This document shows positions 1 to 9,374 of a stretch of DNA of 64,000 nt, piece by piece. A model generated the notes under the pieces. That model did not search any database and was not told the origin of the DNA. It saw only the letters and a list, made by a program, of their open reading frames with translations. Each line of letters begins with the position of its first letter. Within the stretch, counting starts at the first letter, position 1. The stretch is taken from assembly GCF_003731765.1 (NCBI RefSeq), contig NZ_MOAL01000002.1, positions 186,001 through 250,000 of the forward strand, read 5' to 3'. The stretch comes from Pseudomonas chlororaphis. Lineage in GTDB: Bacteria; Pseudomonadota; Gammaproteobacteria; Pseudomonadales; Pseudomonadaceae. Made by a program: the position numbers and the translations under genes.

Positions 1-163
1 GCGAGACATCGAATCCGGGCGCGATGCTGGCACCAAAACCGCGGCAGTCACCTACGGCTACATCCACCCCGACGACAACCCCAAGCACTGGGGCGCCGAC
101 GTGGTCGTCGATCACCCGCTGGAACTGCGCAAGGTGCTGGATAACGCACTCTGCAGCTGCTGA
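1..163 (+). CDS. mupP: MupP-like HAD phosphatase, C-terminal fragment
   Basis: Only the last 53 codons lie in the window; the reading frame starts at base 2 and stops with TGA at 161-163. The fragment has the end of a HAD-family phosphatase: a segment reading RDIESGRDAG, then AVTYGYIHPDDNP and DHPLEL, as in the C-terminal part of Gph/MupP proteins. In Pseudomonas, MupP removes the 6-phosphate from N-acetylmuramic acid in the AmgK/MurU cell-wall recycling route, and its gene normally precedes yciK, as here. The specific MupP assignment, rather than phosphoglycolate phosphatase, rests on that neighbour because the catalytic N-terminus is outside the window. Confidence 0.72.
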   Translation, partial: RDIESGRDAGTKTAAVTYGYIHPDDNPKHWGADVVVDHPLELRKVLDNALCSC

Positions 164-276
164 CCCTGCCCCTGCAGGAGTTGGCTTGCCCACGCTGGCG
201 CCTTTGAATGAGCCAGCTGGCTCAAGGGCCTCAGCGCCAGCAAGCGGCTTCCTGCCATGAATTCTTGAGGTTGTTT

Positions 277-1017
277 ATGTTTGATTACTCCGCACGCCCA
301 GAACTGCTCAAAGGCCGGGTGATCCTAGTGACCGGGGCCGGTCGCGGGATCGGCGCAGCCGCGGCAAAAACCTATGCCGCCCACGGCGCCACCGTCCTGT
401 TGCTGGGCAAGACCGAAGCCAACCTGACCCAGGTCTACGATGAGATCGAGGCGGCCGGCCACCCGCAGCCTGCAGTGATCCCCTTCAACCTGGAAACCGC
501 GCAGCCCCACCAGTACGACGAACTGGCCGCCATGATCGAGACCGAGTTCGGGCATCTCGACGGGCTGTTGCACAACGCCTCGATCATCGGCCCGCGTACA
601 CCGCTGGAGCAGTTGTCCGGGGAAAACTTCATGCGGGTCATGCAAGTCAACGTCAACGCCATGTTCATGTTGACCAGCACCCTGTTGCCGCTACTGAAGC
701 TGAGCCAGGACGCCTCGGTGGTGTTCACCTCCAGCAGTGTCGGCCGCAAAGGCCGCGCCTATTGGGGCGCCTACGGTGTGTCCAAGTTCGCCACCGAAGG
801 CCTGATGCAAACCCTGGCGGATGAACTGGACGGCGTCGCACCGGTACGTGCCAACAGCATCAATCCCGGCGCTACCCGCACCAGCATGCGCGCCCTGGCT
901 TACCCGGGGGAAAACCCCAGCAACAACCCGGCGCCCGAAGCAATCATGCCGGTCTACCTGTACCTGATGGGCCCCGACAGCACCGGAATCAACGGCCAAG
1001 CCTTCGACGCTCAGTAA
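277..1017 (+). CDS. YciK family short-chain dehydrogenase/reductase
   Basis: A 246-residue classical SDR. The nucleotide-binding motif TGAGRGIG lies near residue 20, NxAS near the middle, and the catalytic Ser plus YGVSK (YxxxK) near residues 150-170. The ATG at 277 is preferred over an in-frame upstream ATG at 208 because a TTGAGG ribosome binding site sits just before it and the length then fits YciK proteins. It follows mupP by about 110 bases and is probably co-transcribed with it. The substrate of YciK proteins is not well established, so only a cytosolic NAD(P)-dependent oxidoreductase activity is assigned. Confidence 0.85.
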   Translation: MFDYSARPELLKGRVILVTGAGRGIGAAAAKTYAAHGATVLLLGKTEANLTQVYDEIEAAGHPQPAVIPFNLETAQPHQYDELAAMIETEFGHLDGLLHNASIIGPRTPLEQLSGENFMRVMQVNVNAMFMLTSTLLPLLKLSQDASVVFTSSSVGRKGRAYWGAYGVSKFATEGLMQTLADELDGVAPVRANSINPGATRTSMRALAYPGENPSNNPAPEAIMPVYLYLMGPDSTGINGQAFDAQ

Positions 1018-1030
1018 CACCCTCCGTTCG

Positions 1031-1052
1031 TCGCGACGGAATACCGTCGCGA
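1031..1052 (+). terminator. Hairpin terminator after yciK
   Basis: A perfect 9-bp stem, TCGCGACGG pairing with CCGTCGCGA around an AATA loop, begins 14 bases after the yciK stop. There is no strong T tract, so its efficiency is uncertain. Confidence 0.5.
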
Positions 1053-1176
1053 TGCGCCACCACCCGTCTTTTAGTACCCAGCCCCTGCCAAATAAATGAC
1101 CGCTCGCGGCCAAGACCAGCCTAAGCTTCTATTCAAGCATCTGAATTAAAAGACATTTTTATTTAAAGCTAACGAA

Positions 1177-1192
1177 TGGCACGACTTTCGCT
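1177..1192 (+). promoter_or_regulatory. Candidate sigma-54 (RpoN) promoter
   Basis: TGGCACGACTTTCGCT matches the -24 element TGGCACG exactly. It has the required ten bases between GG and GC, with one mismatch in the -12 element (TCGC for TTGC). The upstream 40 bases are AT-rich, as expected for an IHF-bending site. It points at the diguanylate cyclase gene starting at 1387. Confidence 0.4.
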
Positions 1193-1386
1193 CTGGCTTC
1201 GCTCAGACACGCAGCTGATTGGCGAAGAGCGCATCCCCACTGAACCGGGGCTTATAACAGGCAGTAAAGCGGAATAGACTGTTCAGAAATGTCCTATGGG
1301 ACTGATGGAACAGTACGACGCGCTGCCCCGAGCCGCTCTCACCCAGCCAGTCAGACTGCATTCAGTGCTCAGGGGGCTCACGCGGT

Positions 1387-2319
1387 ATGAAAACACCCAC
1401 CCAGACCAACGCCATTGATTTCGATAGCGCGAAGTTGCAACGCCTGGGTTTTGGCCAGCAGTCTTCCTCGCCACTGCTGCAGCGCCCGATCACTCCGGCT
1501 CAACTGCGCCAGCAACTGGGTCTGCAATTGCAAGCCAGCCTGGACCCACAACGCATTCTGGGGCAGTTTTTCCGTGAAGTTCAGCGCCTGATTCCCCTCG
1601 ACGCCCTGTCCTACCAGTACAAACCCAGCGACTTGCGCCTGGATTTCGGTCAACGCGGCCATCACTCCATCAGTTACAACCTGAGCCATGAAGGCGAGCC
1701 CATGGGCGAGCTGGTGTTCAAGCGCAACCAGCGCTTCAGTGATATCGAACAGGGTTATCTGGAGTCTCTGCTGTGCGCCCTGCTTTACCCGATGCGCAAT
1801 GCCTTGCTCTATCGCGCCGCGACCCGCAGCGCCCTGCGTGACCCGCTGACCGAGACCGGCAATCGCGTGGCCATGGACCAGACCCTGCAACGGGAAATCG
1901 ACATGTCCCGACGCCACCAGCAGCCGTTGTCGCTGCTGATGCTGGACATCGACCACTTCAAGAAAATCAACGACAGCCACGGCCACAGCGCCGGCGATGA
2001 TGTGCTCAAAGCCGTGGCGGCCGCCATCAAAGGCCAGCTACGCAATGTGGATATGGTCTTTCGCTTTGGCGGGGAAGAGTTTCTAATCCTGCTCTCCAAC
2101 ACTGGACGCGAGGCCGCGGCCCTGGTGGGGGAGCGCCTGCGCCATGCGGCACAGGCTCAGGATTACAGCGCGGACGGCAACCTGATCGAACTCACGGTGA
2201 GCCTGGGTTGCTCGACACTGTTACCGGGGGAGTCCGCCGAAAGCCTATTGCGCCGGGCTGACAGCGCGCTGTACGTGGCCAAGCGCGAAGGTCGCAATCG
2301 ACTGGCCATGGCGGGCTGA
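1387..2319 (+). CDS. GGDEF-domain diguanylate cyclase
   Basis: A 310-residue soluble protein. Residues 1 to about 140 form an N-terminal region resembling a GAF-like sensor, without transmembrane segments. Residues about 150-308 are a GGDEF domain with the active-site GGEEF at 228-232 and the inhibitory-site RxxD (RNVD) at 219-222, correctly five residues upstream. It should therefore make cyclic di-GMP from GTP and be subject to product inhibition. The ATG at 1387 has a purine-rich AGGGGG upstream. The ligand of the N-terminal region is unknown. It converges with undA, with about 80 bases between the two stops. Confidence 0.9.
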   Translation: MKTPTQTNAIDFDSAKLQRLGFGQQSSSPLLQRPITPAQLRQQLGLQLQASLDPQRILGQFFREVQRLIPLDALSYQYKPSDLRLDFGQRGHHSISYNLSHEGEPMGELVFKRNQRFSDIEQGYLESLLCALLYPMRNALLYRAATRSALRDPLTETGNRVAMDQTLQREIDMSRRHQQPLSLLMLDIDHFKKINDSHGHSAGDDVLKAVAAAIKGQLRNVDMVFRFGGEEFLILLSNTGREAAALVGERLRHAAQAQDYSADGNLIELTVSLGCSTLLPGESAESLLRRADSALYVAKREGRNRLAMAG

Positions 2320-2400
2320 CTCCGACTTCGACGGCCCTCTTCGGAGCCCCTCGGTTACGATCCTGAATCCCGGCAGGCCATGGCTGGCCCACCGGTGCCA

Positions 2401-3186
2401 TCAACCTTCCGCCAATGCCAGTCGCTCACGGCTCACAGTGGACTTTTCCTGTTGCATGCAGCGCTCAAGGAACAAGTACATATAGTCGTAGCTCTTGCAC
2501 ACCGCTTGGCGCAGCTCGGCCTGCAACGCCTTGCTCGGGTTCATCCCGGCCAGGGTGCAGATGATTTCCAGCGCCTCCCAAGGATGGGCATCGTCATACT
2601 GGGCATGCATCTTCAGCCACTTCATGGCGCGTTTGCGTTCCTCTTCCGGGAAAGCCGCTGCATACAGACCGTTGGAGCAGACCAGCGCCGACCACTCACC
2701 CGTCGCCCCTTCAATGGCGTAGTTGGTGGCCGCGATCGCCACAATCAACGAGTCCGATGAGCTGGTGTGCCAGCACCAGTGACTCAGCGCGTGTAACTCC
2801 GGCGCCACGTGCTGGGCTTGCAGGTCCTCCAGGGTCACGCCGTGGGCGCGACTCCAATTCACCCAGTAGTCGGCATGGTTGAGTTCCACACGAATGTTGC
2901 GCATCAACCAGCGTCGCGCCATGTCCTCACCCGGGTGCCGGGCAAAACGGGTCTTGGTCAGGTTCTGAGCCATGTACAAGGCAAACTGCTCCACCACAGG
3001 CCAGCCACCAATCAGGTACTGGCGCATGGTCTTGGCACTGAGTTTGTTGTCACGCATGCGCTGATACAGCTCATGCTCCACCACACGACGCTTGCTCTCG
3101 CTGCAATCCTGGATCAGTTGCTGAGCCCAGGCGGGGTAACTTGCGGCTTCCATGAGCGGGCCGGTTCGGTTGAATGTATCGATCAC
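2401..3186 (-). CDS. undA: UndA-type non-heme di-iron oxidase (1-undecene synthase)
   Basis: A 261-residue protein of the TenA/heme-oxygenase-like fold that closely resembles UndA as I remember it from P. protegens Pf-5, which oxidatively decarboxylates lauric acid to the volatile alkene 1-undecene. All six reported iron ligands are at the expected positions: Glu101, His104, Glu159, His194, Asp198 and His201. The start is GTG at 3184-3186 with a strong AAGGAG eight bases upstream. Only 43 bases separate it from the stop of the PAS-GGDEF-EAL gene on the same strand, so co-transcription is likely. Databases often label such proteins TenA-like, but the ligand set argues for the oxidase. Confidence 0.88.
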   Translation of the reverse strand: MIDTFNRTGPLMEAASYPAWAQQLIQDCSESKRRVVEHELYQRMRDNKLSAKTMRQYLIGGWPVVEQFALYMAQNLTKTRFARHPGEDMARRWLMRNIRVELNHADYWVNWSRAHGVTLEDLQAQHVAPELHALSHWCWHTSSSDSLIVAIAATNYAIEGATGEWSALVCSNGLYAAAFPEEERKRAMKWLKMHAQYDDAHPWEALEIICTLAGMNPSKALQAELRQAVCKSYDYMYLFLERCMQQEKSTVSRERLALAEG

Positions 3187-3229
3187 TGTCGGGCTCCTTT
3201 TTATGTGATTGGCTGATCAGTAAGAGATT

Positions 3230-5689
3230 TCAACGGAACGTGCCAGGCGCCTTGAATAACAGGGGCTGTGGTCGTACGGGTCGACATTGCAAGCTGTCAC
3301 AGGTAAACAATTGCGGGCGTTCGATAACGTACCCTTGAGCGTAATCCACGCCGATCTCCAGCAATGCCTGCTCAATCTGCGGTGTTTCAACAAACTCGGC
3401 AATCGTGCGCTTACCCATGACATGGCCAATATGGTTGATTACCTCGACCATGGCACGGTTAATCGGGTCGTCCAGCATATCCTTTACGAAACTTCCATCG
3501 ATCTTTAGGAAGTCTACAGGCAAATGTTTGAGATAAGCGAACGACGACATTCCCGCACAAAAGTCATCCAGCGAAAAGTGGCATCCCAAGCCTTTGAGTT
3601 CATTAATAAAACGGATCGCACTCCCCAAATTAGTGATCGCACTGGTTTCAGTAATTTCAAAACAGATCATCTCTGGCGGAACGCCATAGGCGGAAAACTG
3701 GCTCCGCAGGAAGCCCAGAAAGTCGTCATCGCCGATGGTCGTGCCCGATAGATTGATGGCGCACATGGCCATCGGCCCTTTACGCCCCTCGGCCATGCAC
3801 TGGGCAATGATCTTGAACACGTTCTCTACCACCCAACGGTCCAGCGAAGTCATCAGGCCGTAACGCTCCGCCGCCGGGATGAAGCTGTCCGGCAGGATCA
3901 TCCGCCCGGCCTCGTCATGCAGGCGCAGCAGAATCTCGATGTGCCCGCCGCCGCTCTCGGTGTGGCCAAGGGCAAAAATCTCCTGGGCATAGAGACAGAA
4001 ACGGTTCTCTTCCAGGGCCATATGCAACCGTTGGACCCAGGCCATTTCACCAAAGCGCAGGGACAACTCCGAATCGTCGGCATGGTAGACCTGCACCCGG
4101 TTCCGGCCTTTTTCCTTGGCCATGTAGCAGGCCATGTCGGCGGCCCGCAGCGAGGCTTCCAGCGTCGTAGGCGTCTGGGCCACGTGCACCAGGCCGATAC
4201 TCACGGTGGTCACGAACGGCCTGCCCTTCCAGACAAAATGCAGGTTCTGCACAGTCTGGCGCAGGGCCTCGGCAATCTTTTCCGCCGCATCCGGCGGGCA
4301 GTTCTCCAGAAGGATGCCGAACTCATCGCCACCGAGGCGCGCCAGGGTGTCGCCCTCACGCAGGCCGGATTGCAGCAGTGCGCAGATATGCCGCAGCAGT
4401 TCGTCACCCGCCGCATGGCCGCAGGTATCGTTGACCAGCTTGAACTGATCCAGGTCCAGGAACATCAGCGAATGCCTGCCCGGCTGGCGCATCAGGTTCT
4501 GCAGTGCCTGTTCGAGGCGGAACTCGAACTCGCGCCGGTTGGCCAGCCCGGTCAAAGCATCATGGGTCGCTTGCCAGGACAGGTTGGCGATGTACTGCCG
4601 CTCCTGGGTCATGTCATGCAACACCAGCACAGTGCCGCTGACCTTGCCGGCATTCTGGATCGGCGCACCGACCAGGGTCACAGACACCGTGCTGCCATCA
4701 AGCCGCTGGATCAGCTTGGAATGCTCGCTGCCGCCACTGAGCTGGCCGCTGAGGATGTGCTCGATCAGGGTGAACCCGTCGGTCTGGGCGTTTTCATCCA
4801 ACAGGTTGAACAACGAGGCCAGCGGCAAACCCGTGGCCTGCTCGGCTTTCCAGTGGGTCAGCGCCTCGGCCGCCGGGTTCATGTAGGCGATGGCACCCTC
4901 GACGTCGGTGGTAATCACCGCATCGCCAATGGACTGCAGGGTAATTTGCGCGCGCTCTTTTTCCAGTTGCAGGGCGTCGGCAAAGGCATGGCGCTGGGCC
5001 AACAATTTATGGGTACGCAGCAACGCCAGGGCGATCAGGATCAGCGCCGTGGCCAGGTTGGTGACTAGCAGAAGACGCAGGATCACCCGCGACCCCTCGC
5101 CCAGGGCGTCGCTGAAGGCCTTGGCCGCCGGGGTCACGCCGTCGTTGATAGCCAGTATCTGGCTCTTCCAGCGATTGATATCGGCAGAGTCAGCACGACC
5201 GCTGGTAATACTCCGGTGCATCTCCTGCGCCACGTCATCCAGCTGCACCAGGTAGCTGTCGCCTACGGTCCACAGGTCGATGGCCTTCTCCAGGTAACTG
5301 AAGTGGCGAAAGTTGAGGTACAGCCAGATCAGGCTGGAAACGTCATCCGGGTGGTTGCCGCCCTTGAGAATGCCCAGGCGGGCGGCTTCAAGGTCAGGCG
5401 GATGACGGTCCAACGCCAGGCGCAACTCGTGCCCACCCTGGGGCACGGCGATCGCGTTCTGATATTTGAGGAACGTCGATTCGTCACGACCGTCGGCGTA
5501 AAGGTTGAGGTAGTAGATGGCATCTTTCTGCCCCTTGGACCACAGGCTTTCGCCGGCCACATAGCCGCGCACAGCCGATAGCACGTAGAGACTGAGACCA
5601 CCCAACAACGCTTGAAACACCACCACGGCGATAAAAGGCCAAACGATGCCCAATAACCGTGGGGTTCCGAGAGTTCGCTTTTGCTTCAT
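3230..5689 (-). CDS. Membrane PAS-GGDEF-EAL cyclic di-GMP protein
   Basis: 819 residues from the chosen ATG at 5687-5689, which has AAGGGG upstream; a longer reading to 5737 lacks such a site. Layout: TM helix about 14-36, an extracytoplasmic sensor about 40-200, TM helix about 203-224, PAS about 245-365, GGDEF about 370-530 with GGDEF at 453-457 and RxxD at 444-447, then EAL about 550-800 with EILLR at 585-589. The EAL domain keeps the catalytic Asn (INLSG), Glu (EITET), Asp pair (DDFCAG), Lys (LKIDG) and Glu (AEFVE). Both synthesis and hydrolysis of cyclic di-GMP look possible. It probably leads an operon with undA. Confidence 0.88.
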   Translation of the reverse strand: MKQKRTLGTPRLLGIVWPFIAVVVFQALLGGLSLYVLSAVRGYVAGESLWSKGQKDAIYYLNLYADGRDESTFLKYQNAIAVPQGGHELRLALDRHPPDLEAARLGILKGGNHPDDVSSLIWLYLNFRHFSYLEKAIDLWTVGDSYLVQLDDVAQEMHRSITSGRADSADINRWKSQILAINDGVTPAAKAFSDALGEGSRVILRLLLVTNLATALILIALALLRTHKLLAQRHAFADALQLEKERAQITLQSIGDAVITTDVEGAIAYMNPAAEALTHWKAEQATGLPLASLFNLLDENAQTDGFTLIEHILSGQLSGGSEHSKLIQRLDGSTVSVTLVGAPIQNAGKVSGTVLVLHDMTQERQYIANLSWQATHDALTGLANRREFEFRLEQALQNLMRQPGRHSLMFLDLDQFKLVNDTCGHAAGDELLRHICALLQSGLREGDTLARLGGDEFGILLENCPPDAAEKIAEALRQTVQNLHFVWKGRPFVTTVSIGLVHVAQTPTTLEASLRAADMACYMAKEKGRNRVQVYHADDSELSLRFGEMAWVQRLHMALEENRFCLYAQEIFALGHTESGGGHIEILLRLHDEAGRMILPDSFIPAAERYGLMTSLDRWVVENVFKIIAQCMAEGRKGPMAMCAINLSGTTIGDDDFLGFLRSQFSAYGVPPEMICFEITETSAITNLGSAIRFINELKGLGCHFSLDDFCAGMSSFAYLKHLPVDFLKIDGSFVKDMLDDPINRAMVEVINHIGHVMGKRTIAEFVETPQIEQALLEIGVDYAQGYVIERPQLFTCDSLQCRPVRPQPLLFKAPGTFR

Positions 5690-5889
5690 GAGGCCCCTTG
5701 CATAAGCACTGCCAGATGAACACCCGAGTGATCCCACTCCTGAACCAACAGATTAGGCTACTTTGCATCTAGCAGAAGGCCAGCCTGCAAAGCGCTATAC
5801 GTTGTCGACGCGGGAAACTGCGACAGTGCCGAATTGAGTGGTCGCCCCCAGAGGAGACGTCATCATCAAGCCGATGAAAACGGCAGTAT

Positions 5890-7716
5890 TCAGGGTTGCT
5901 GTACTTGCTGCAAATGCCCGTAAAGCTTGGCGTAGAGGCCACCATCGGCAATCAACTGTTGGTGATCGCCATCTTCGGCAATCTGCCCGCCATCGAACAC
6001 CAACACCCGATCAGCCTGTTTTACCGCAGACAAGCGGTGGGCAATGATCAGGGTAGTCCGCCCTCGCAAAAAGCGCGTCAGGGCCTGGTGCAAGTTGTAC
6101 TCGGTGGCAGCGTCCAGGGCCGACGTGGCCTCGTCGAGAATCACCACTTTGGGCTCGGCCAGGACCATGCGCGCAATGGCCAGGCGCTGGCGCTGGCCTC
6201 CGGAAAGTCGCACACCAGAACGCCCGACAACGCTGTCCAGGCCCTGGGGCAGGGCCCGGACCGTGGCATCCAACTGGGCAATTTCCAGCGCCAGCCAACA
6301 GGCGGCGTCGGTCCGCTCCCGGCCCATGGTCAGGTTGGCGCGGATGCTGTCGTTGAACAGGGCCGGATGCTGCAGGACCACGGCGACGTTTTCCCGAACG
6401 GTTTCCAGGCCAATGTCCTGCTGGCTCGCACCGCCAAAGCGGATCACCCCGGCGCGCGGGGTATAGAGCCCCAGCAGCAGTTGCACCAGGGTACTTTTGC
6501 CACCGCCGCTGGCGCCCACGATGGCGACCTTTTCACCCGGCGCGATGGACATGTCCAGGTGGTTGAGCACCAGTTCATCGCCATAACCGAAGCTCAGGCC
6601 GCGCACGTCGATGCCGACGGTTTCCCGGCCCTGAAACGGGTTGCTGCCACCGGCGTATTGCGGCTCGTCGGCGCGGGCCAGCAATTCGTTGATCCGTGTC
6701 AGGGCGCCACCCGCCGCGTAAAAGGCGTATTGCAGGTTCAGCAACTGCTCCACCGGGCCGATCATGAACCACAGGTAGCTGAACACGGCCAGCATCTGCC
6801 CGATGGACAAGTCCGAGAACAACACCGTGAGCATCGCCGCGGCGCGAAAGATATCGATACCGAACTGAAACAACAGCCCTGTGGCGCGGCTCGAGGCGTC
6901 GCTTTTCCACTGCGAGGCCACCGCATAATCACGCACTTCCCGGGCCCGCTGCCCCAATCGCCCAAGGAAGTAGCCCTGGCGATTGCCGGCACGCACTTCC
7001 TGGATCGCATCCAGGGTTTCAGTCAGGGCCTGGGTGAAACGCGAGGTGCTGTCGTTTTCCAGCTTCTTCAGGTGCTTGACCCGCTTGCCCAACTGCACGG
7101 TGGCGTAGATCACCAACGGGTTGAACAGCAGAATCAACAGCGCCAGTTGCCAGTGCATCCACAGCAAAATCCCCGCAGTGCCCACCAGGGTCAGCATGGC
7201 CACCAGGAAGCGACTGAGGGTTTCACCGACAAACTTGTCCACCGTGTCCAGGTCGGTGACCAAGTGGGTGGTCACGGTGCCACTTCCGAGGCTTTCGTAT
7301 TCCCCCAGGGAAATACGCTTGAGGCGCTCGATCAGCCGGGTGCGGATCCGATAGACGATGTCCTTGGCCAGGCCGGCAAACAATCGGGCCTGCACCACGT
7401 TGAACACCAAGGCACAGCAGCGCAGGCCCAGGGTCGCCAGCAGCATCAGGCCGATGTAACCCGGGGCGCTCTGCCACGCGAGCGGCAGCGCCCGGTTCAT
7501 CACCTGCAGCGCGGCGTCACCGTGGCCCAACAGGACCTCATCTACCAGCAAGGGCAACAGCAAGGGGATCGGCACACTGCACAGAGTAGCCAGAACCGCC
7601 ACGGCGTTGGCCACCCACAAACCTTTGCGATGGTGCAACGCCAGCCGGCGAATTTCCGCCCAGGTCAGGCGATCGACAGGCTTGGCAGGCGCGGACGTCT
7701 CGGTCGGGTCATACAC
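5890..7716 (-). CDS. ABC exporter, fused membrane and ATPase domains
   Basis: 608 residues from GTG at 7714-7716. Residues about 25-300 form a type I exporter membrane domain with about six helices. Residues about 345-600 are the ATPase with Walker A GASGGGKST, signature LSGGQRQR, Walker B VVILDEATSALD and the switch His in AHRL. It probably works as a homodimer, and the substrate cannot be told from sequence. The GTG overlaps the end of the dsbA-like gene by 8 bases, suggesting translational coupling in a trhO-dsbA-ABC operon. A longer reading to 7764 is possible but would run far into the upstream gene. Confidence 0.82.
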   Translation of the reverse strand: MYDPTETSAPAKPVDRLTWAEIRRLALHHRKGLWVANAVAVLATLCSVPIPLLLPLLVDEVLLGHGDAALQVMNRALPLAWQSAPGYIGLMLLATLGLRCCALVFNVVQARLFAGLAKDIVYRIRTRLIERLKRISLGEYESLGSGTVTTHLVTDLDTVDKFVGETLSRFLVAMLTLVGTAGILLWMHWQLALLILLFNPLVIYATVQLGKRVKHLKKLENDSTSRFTQALTETLDAIQEVRAGNRQGYFLGRLGQRAREVRDYAVASQWKSDASSRATGLLFQFGIDIFRAAAMLTVLFSDLSIGQMLAVFSYLWFMIGPVEQLLNLQYAFYAAGGALTRINELLARADEPQYAGGSNPFQGRETVGIDVRGLSFGYGDELVLNHLDMSIAPGEKVAIVGASGGGKSTLVQLLLGLYTPRAGVIRFGGASQQDIGLETVRENVAVVLQHPALFNDSIRANLTMGRERTDAACWLALEIAQLDATVRALPQGLDSVVGRSGVRLSGGQRQRLAIARMVLAEPKVVILDEATSALDAATEYNLHQALTRFLRGRTTLIIAHRLSAVKQADRVLVFDGGQIAEDGDHQQLIADGGLYAKLYGHLQQVQQP

Positions 7717-8344
7717 AGGCAGCCCGCTCCAGCCAACGGCCGAGCAACGGGGACAGCACATCAAGTGGCTGGTAGCCGTTGGTCAACAGCGCCAACTGGC
7801 CGTTGCGCTCGGCGAGCAAGGTGGGGAACCCGGCAATCCCCAGGTCCTGGACCCAGGTGAAGTCTGCTGCGGTGGCGGCGTGCTGCTCGGCACGGTCAAA
7901 GGCTTCGGCGAACTCGATACGCGGCACGCCCGCCTGCTCTGCCAACTCCACCAGTACGCTGGCGTGGGTGACATCGCGCCCCTCTACATAGAACGCCTGC
8001 TGGATCAGCTTCAACAGGTTCCAGGCGCAATCGGCCGCCAGGCTGCGGGCCGTGACGATTGCCCGGCAGGCCGGTTCGGTGTCGTAGACAAAGCCTTCGG
8101 GCAAGGCGCCCTCGAAGCTGAACGGCTGACCGGTGGTCTCGTTGACCGCCTGCCAGTGTTCAAGAATGTAGCGCCGGGTCGTGGGTTCGAGGGCCGAACC
8201 GCTGCCCGTGCGCAAGCCGCCCACCACCAGGTGCACTTCCACACCGGCAGCCTGGGCCTGCTCGACCAGCGCCTGCGCCACAGGGGCAAAGCCCCAGCAC
8301 CAGGAACACATCGGATCCATTACGTAGAGCAGGCGGGCAGACAT
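7709..8344 (-). CDS. DsbA/FrnE-family thiol oxidoreductase
   Basis: A 211-residue thioredoxin-fold protein with a CSWC active-site motif at residues 13-16, followed by a helical insertion, as in the DsbA/FrnE (2-hydroxychromene-2-carboxylate isomerase-like) group. No signal peptide is visible, so it probably acts in the cytoplasm, unlike periplasmic DsbA. GAGG precedes the ATG at 8342-8344. It lies 3 bases after trhO and overlaps the ABC exporter start. The redox partner is unknown. Confidence 0.85.
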   Translation of the reverse strand: MSARLLYVMDPMCSWCWGFAPVAQALVEQAQAAGVEVHLVVGGLRTGSGSALEPTTRRYILEHWQAVNETTGQPFSFEGALPEGFVYDTEPACRAIVTARSLAADCAWNLLKLIQQAFYVEGRDVTHASVLVELAEQAGVPRIEFAEAFDRAEQHAATAADFTWVQDLGIAGFPTLLAERNGQLALLTNGYQPLDVLSPLLGRWLERAACV

Positions 8345-8347
8345 GGC

Positions 8348-9289
8348 TCAGGCCTCGGAGGGTGATTGCTTGTAGTTGAAACCGATCGGGTGCGGCTGGT
8401 TACGCGCCTTGGCCAACTCGATCTGCTTCTGCCGGTCGATGGCACTGCGGCGAGTCTTCTCGCTCAGCTTGTCCCAACAATGGGGGCAACTGATTCCGGG
8501 CACATAGTGCTCGGACGCGCGATCCTCGACACTCACCGGCGTGCGGCAGGCATGACATTGATCGTAGTCGCCTTCACTCAAGTCGTGACGCACAGTGACC
8601 CGGTTATCGAAGACGAAGCAGTCGCCCTGCCATTTACTCTCTTCCTGCGGCACCTCTTCGAGGTACTTGAGAATCCCGCCCTTAAGGTGGAATACCTCAT
8701 CGAAGCCTTCACTGAGCATGAAGCTGGAGGCTTTTTCGCAACGAATGCCGCCGGTGCAGAACATGGCGACCTTCTTGTGCTTGCTCGGGTCGAAGTGGGC
8801 TTTGATGTAGTCGGGGAATTCGCGAAAACTGGTGGTCTTCGGATCGATGGCGCCCTCAAAGGTACCGATCGACACTTCGTAATCATTGCGGGTATCGATC
8901 AACAGCACTTGCGGATCGCTGATCAACGCATTCCAGTCCTGTGGATCGACATAGGTCCCCACCTGTTTGTTGGGGTCGACGCCCGGCACCCCCAGGGTGA
9001 CGATTTCTTTCTTCAGTTTGACCTTGGTGCGGTAGAACGGCTGCTCGTCGCAATACGACTCTTTGTGGTCGATGTCGTCCATGCGCGGATCGTTCTTGAG
9101 CCAGGCCATCAGCCCGTCAATGCCTTCGCGGCTGCCGGAAACCGTGCCGTTGATGCCTTCTTCGGCGATCAGCAAGGTGCCTTTGATGCCGTTGTCGAGC
9201 ATCGCCTGCAGCAGGGGCTCACGCAGGGCGACGTAATCTTCAAGAGTGACGAACTTGTACAGTGCCGCCACGACAATGGGTTGTGTCAT
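8348..9289 (-). CDS. trhO: tRNA uridine(34) hydroxylase TrhO (rhodanese domain)
   Basis: 313 residues from ATG at 9287-9289, which has GGAGA upstream; a longer frame to 9376 lacks a ribosome binding site. The N-terminal domain is followed by a rhodanese domain with the active cysteine in [11 protein letters not shown], and a C-terminal cysteine-rich segment (CHAC...CPHC) that could bind metal. TrhO (YceA) enzymes hydroxylate U34 of certain tRNAs using molecular oxygen, the first step to 5-methoxy- or carboxymethoxyuridine. It heads the operon with the DsbA-like protein and the ABC exporter. Confidence 0.92.
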   Translation of the reverse strand: MTQPIVVAALYKFVTLEDYVALREPLLQAMLDNGIKGTLLIAEEGINGTVSGSREGIDGLMAWLKNDPRMDDIDHKESYCDEQPFYRTKVKLKKEIVTLGVPGVDPNKQVGTYVDPQDWNALISDPQVLLIDTRNDYEVSIGTFEGAIDPKTTSFREFPDYIKAHFDPSKHKKVAMFCTGGIRCEKASSFMLSEGFDEVFHLKGGILKYLEEVPQEESKWQGDCFVFDNRVTVRHDLSEGDYDQCHACRTPVSVEDRASEHYVPGISCPHCWDKLSEKTRRSAIDRQKQIELAKARNQPHPIGFNYKQSPSEA

Positions 9290-9374
9290 GGGTAATCTCC
9301 AGGTGGCTACCCTCGTAAAGGGTGAACCGGATACGGCAGATGCGAGCTTTTCGCTGCACGCTGCAAATAGAGGC

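Larger units (their letters stand above)
1018..1386. other. Intergenic region between yciK and the diguanylate cyclase gene
   Basis: No convincing gene lies in these 369 bases. The region holds a hairpin at 1031-1052 that probably ends the yciK transcript, an AT-rich stretch at about 1140-1175, and a sigma-54-like promoter at 1177-1192. The remaining 190 bases before the cyclase start would form a long 5' leader if that promoter is used. Confidence 0.6.

Noticed and set aside
5896..7860. A 654-codon plus-strand open frame opposite the ABC exporter
   Set aside because: The minus strand encodes all ABC motifs; the plus-strand translation is Gln/His-rich shadow sequence.
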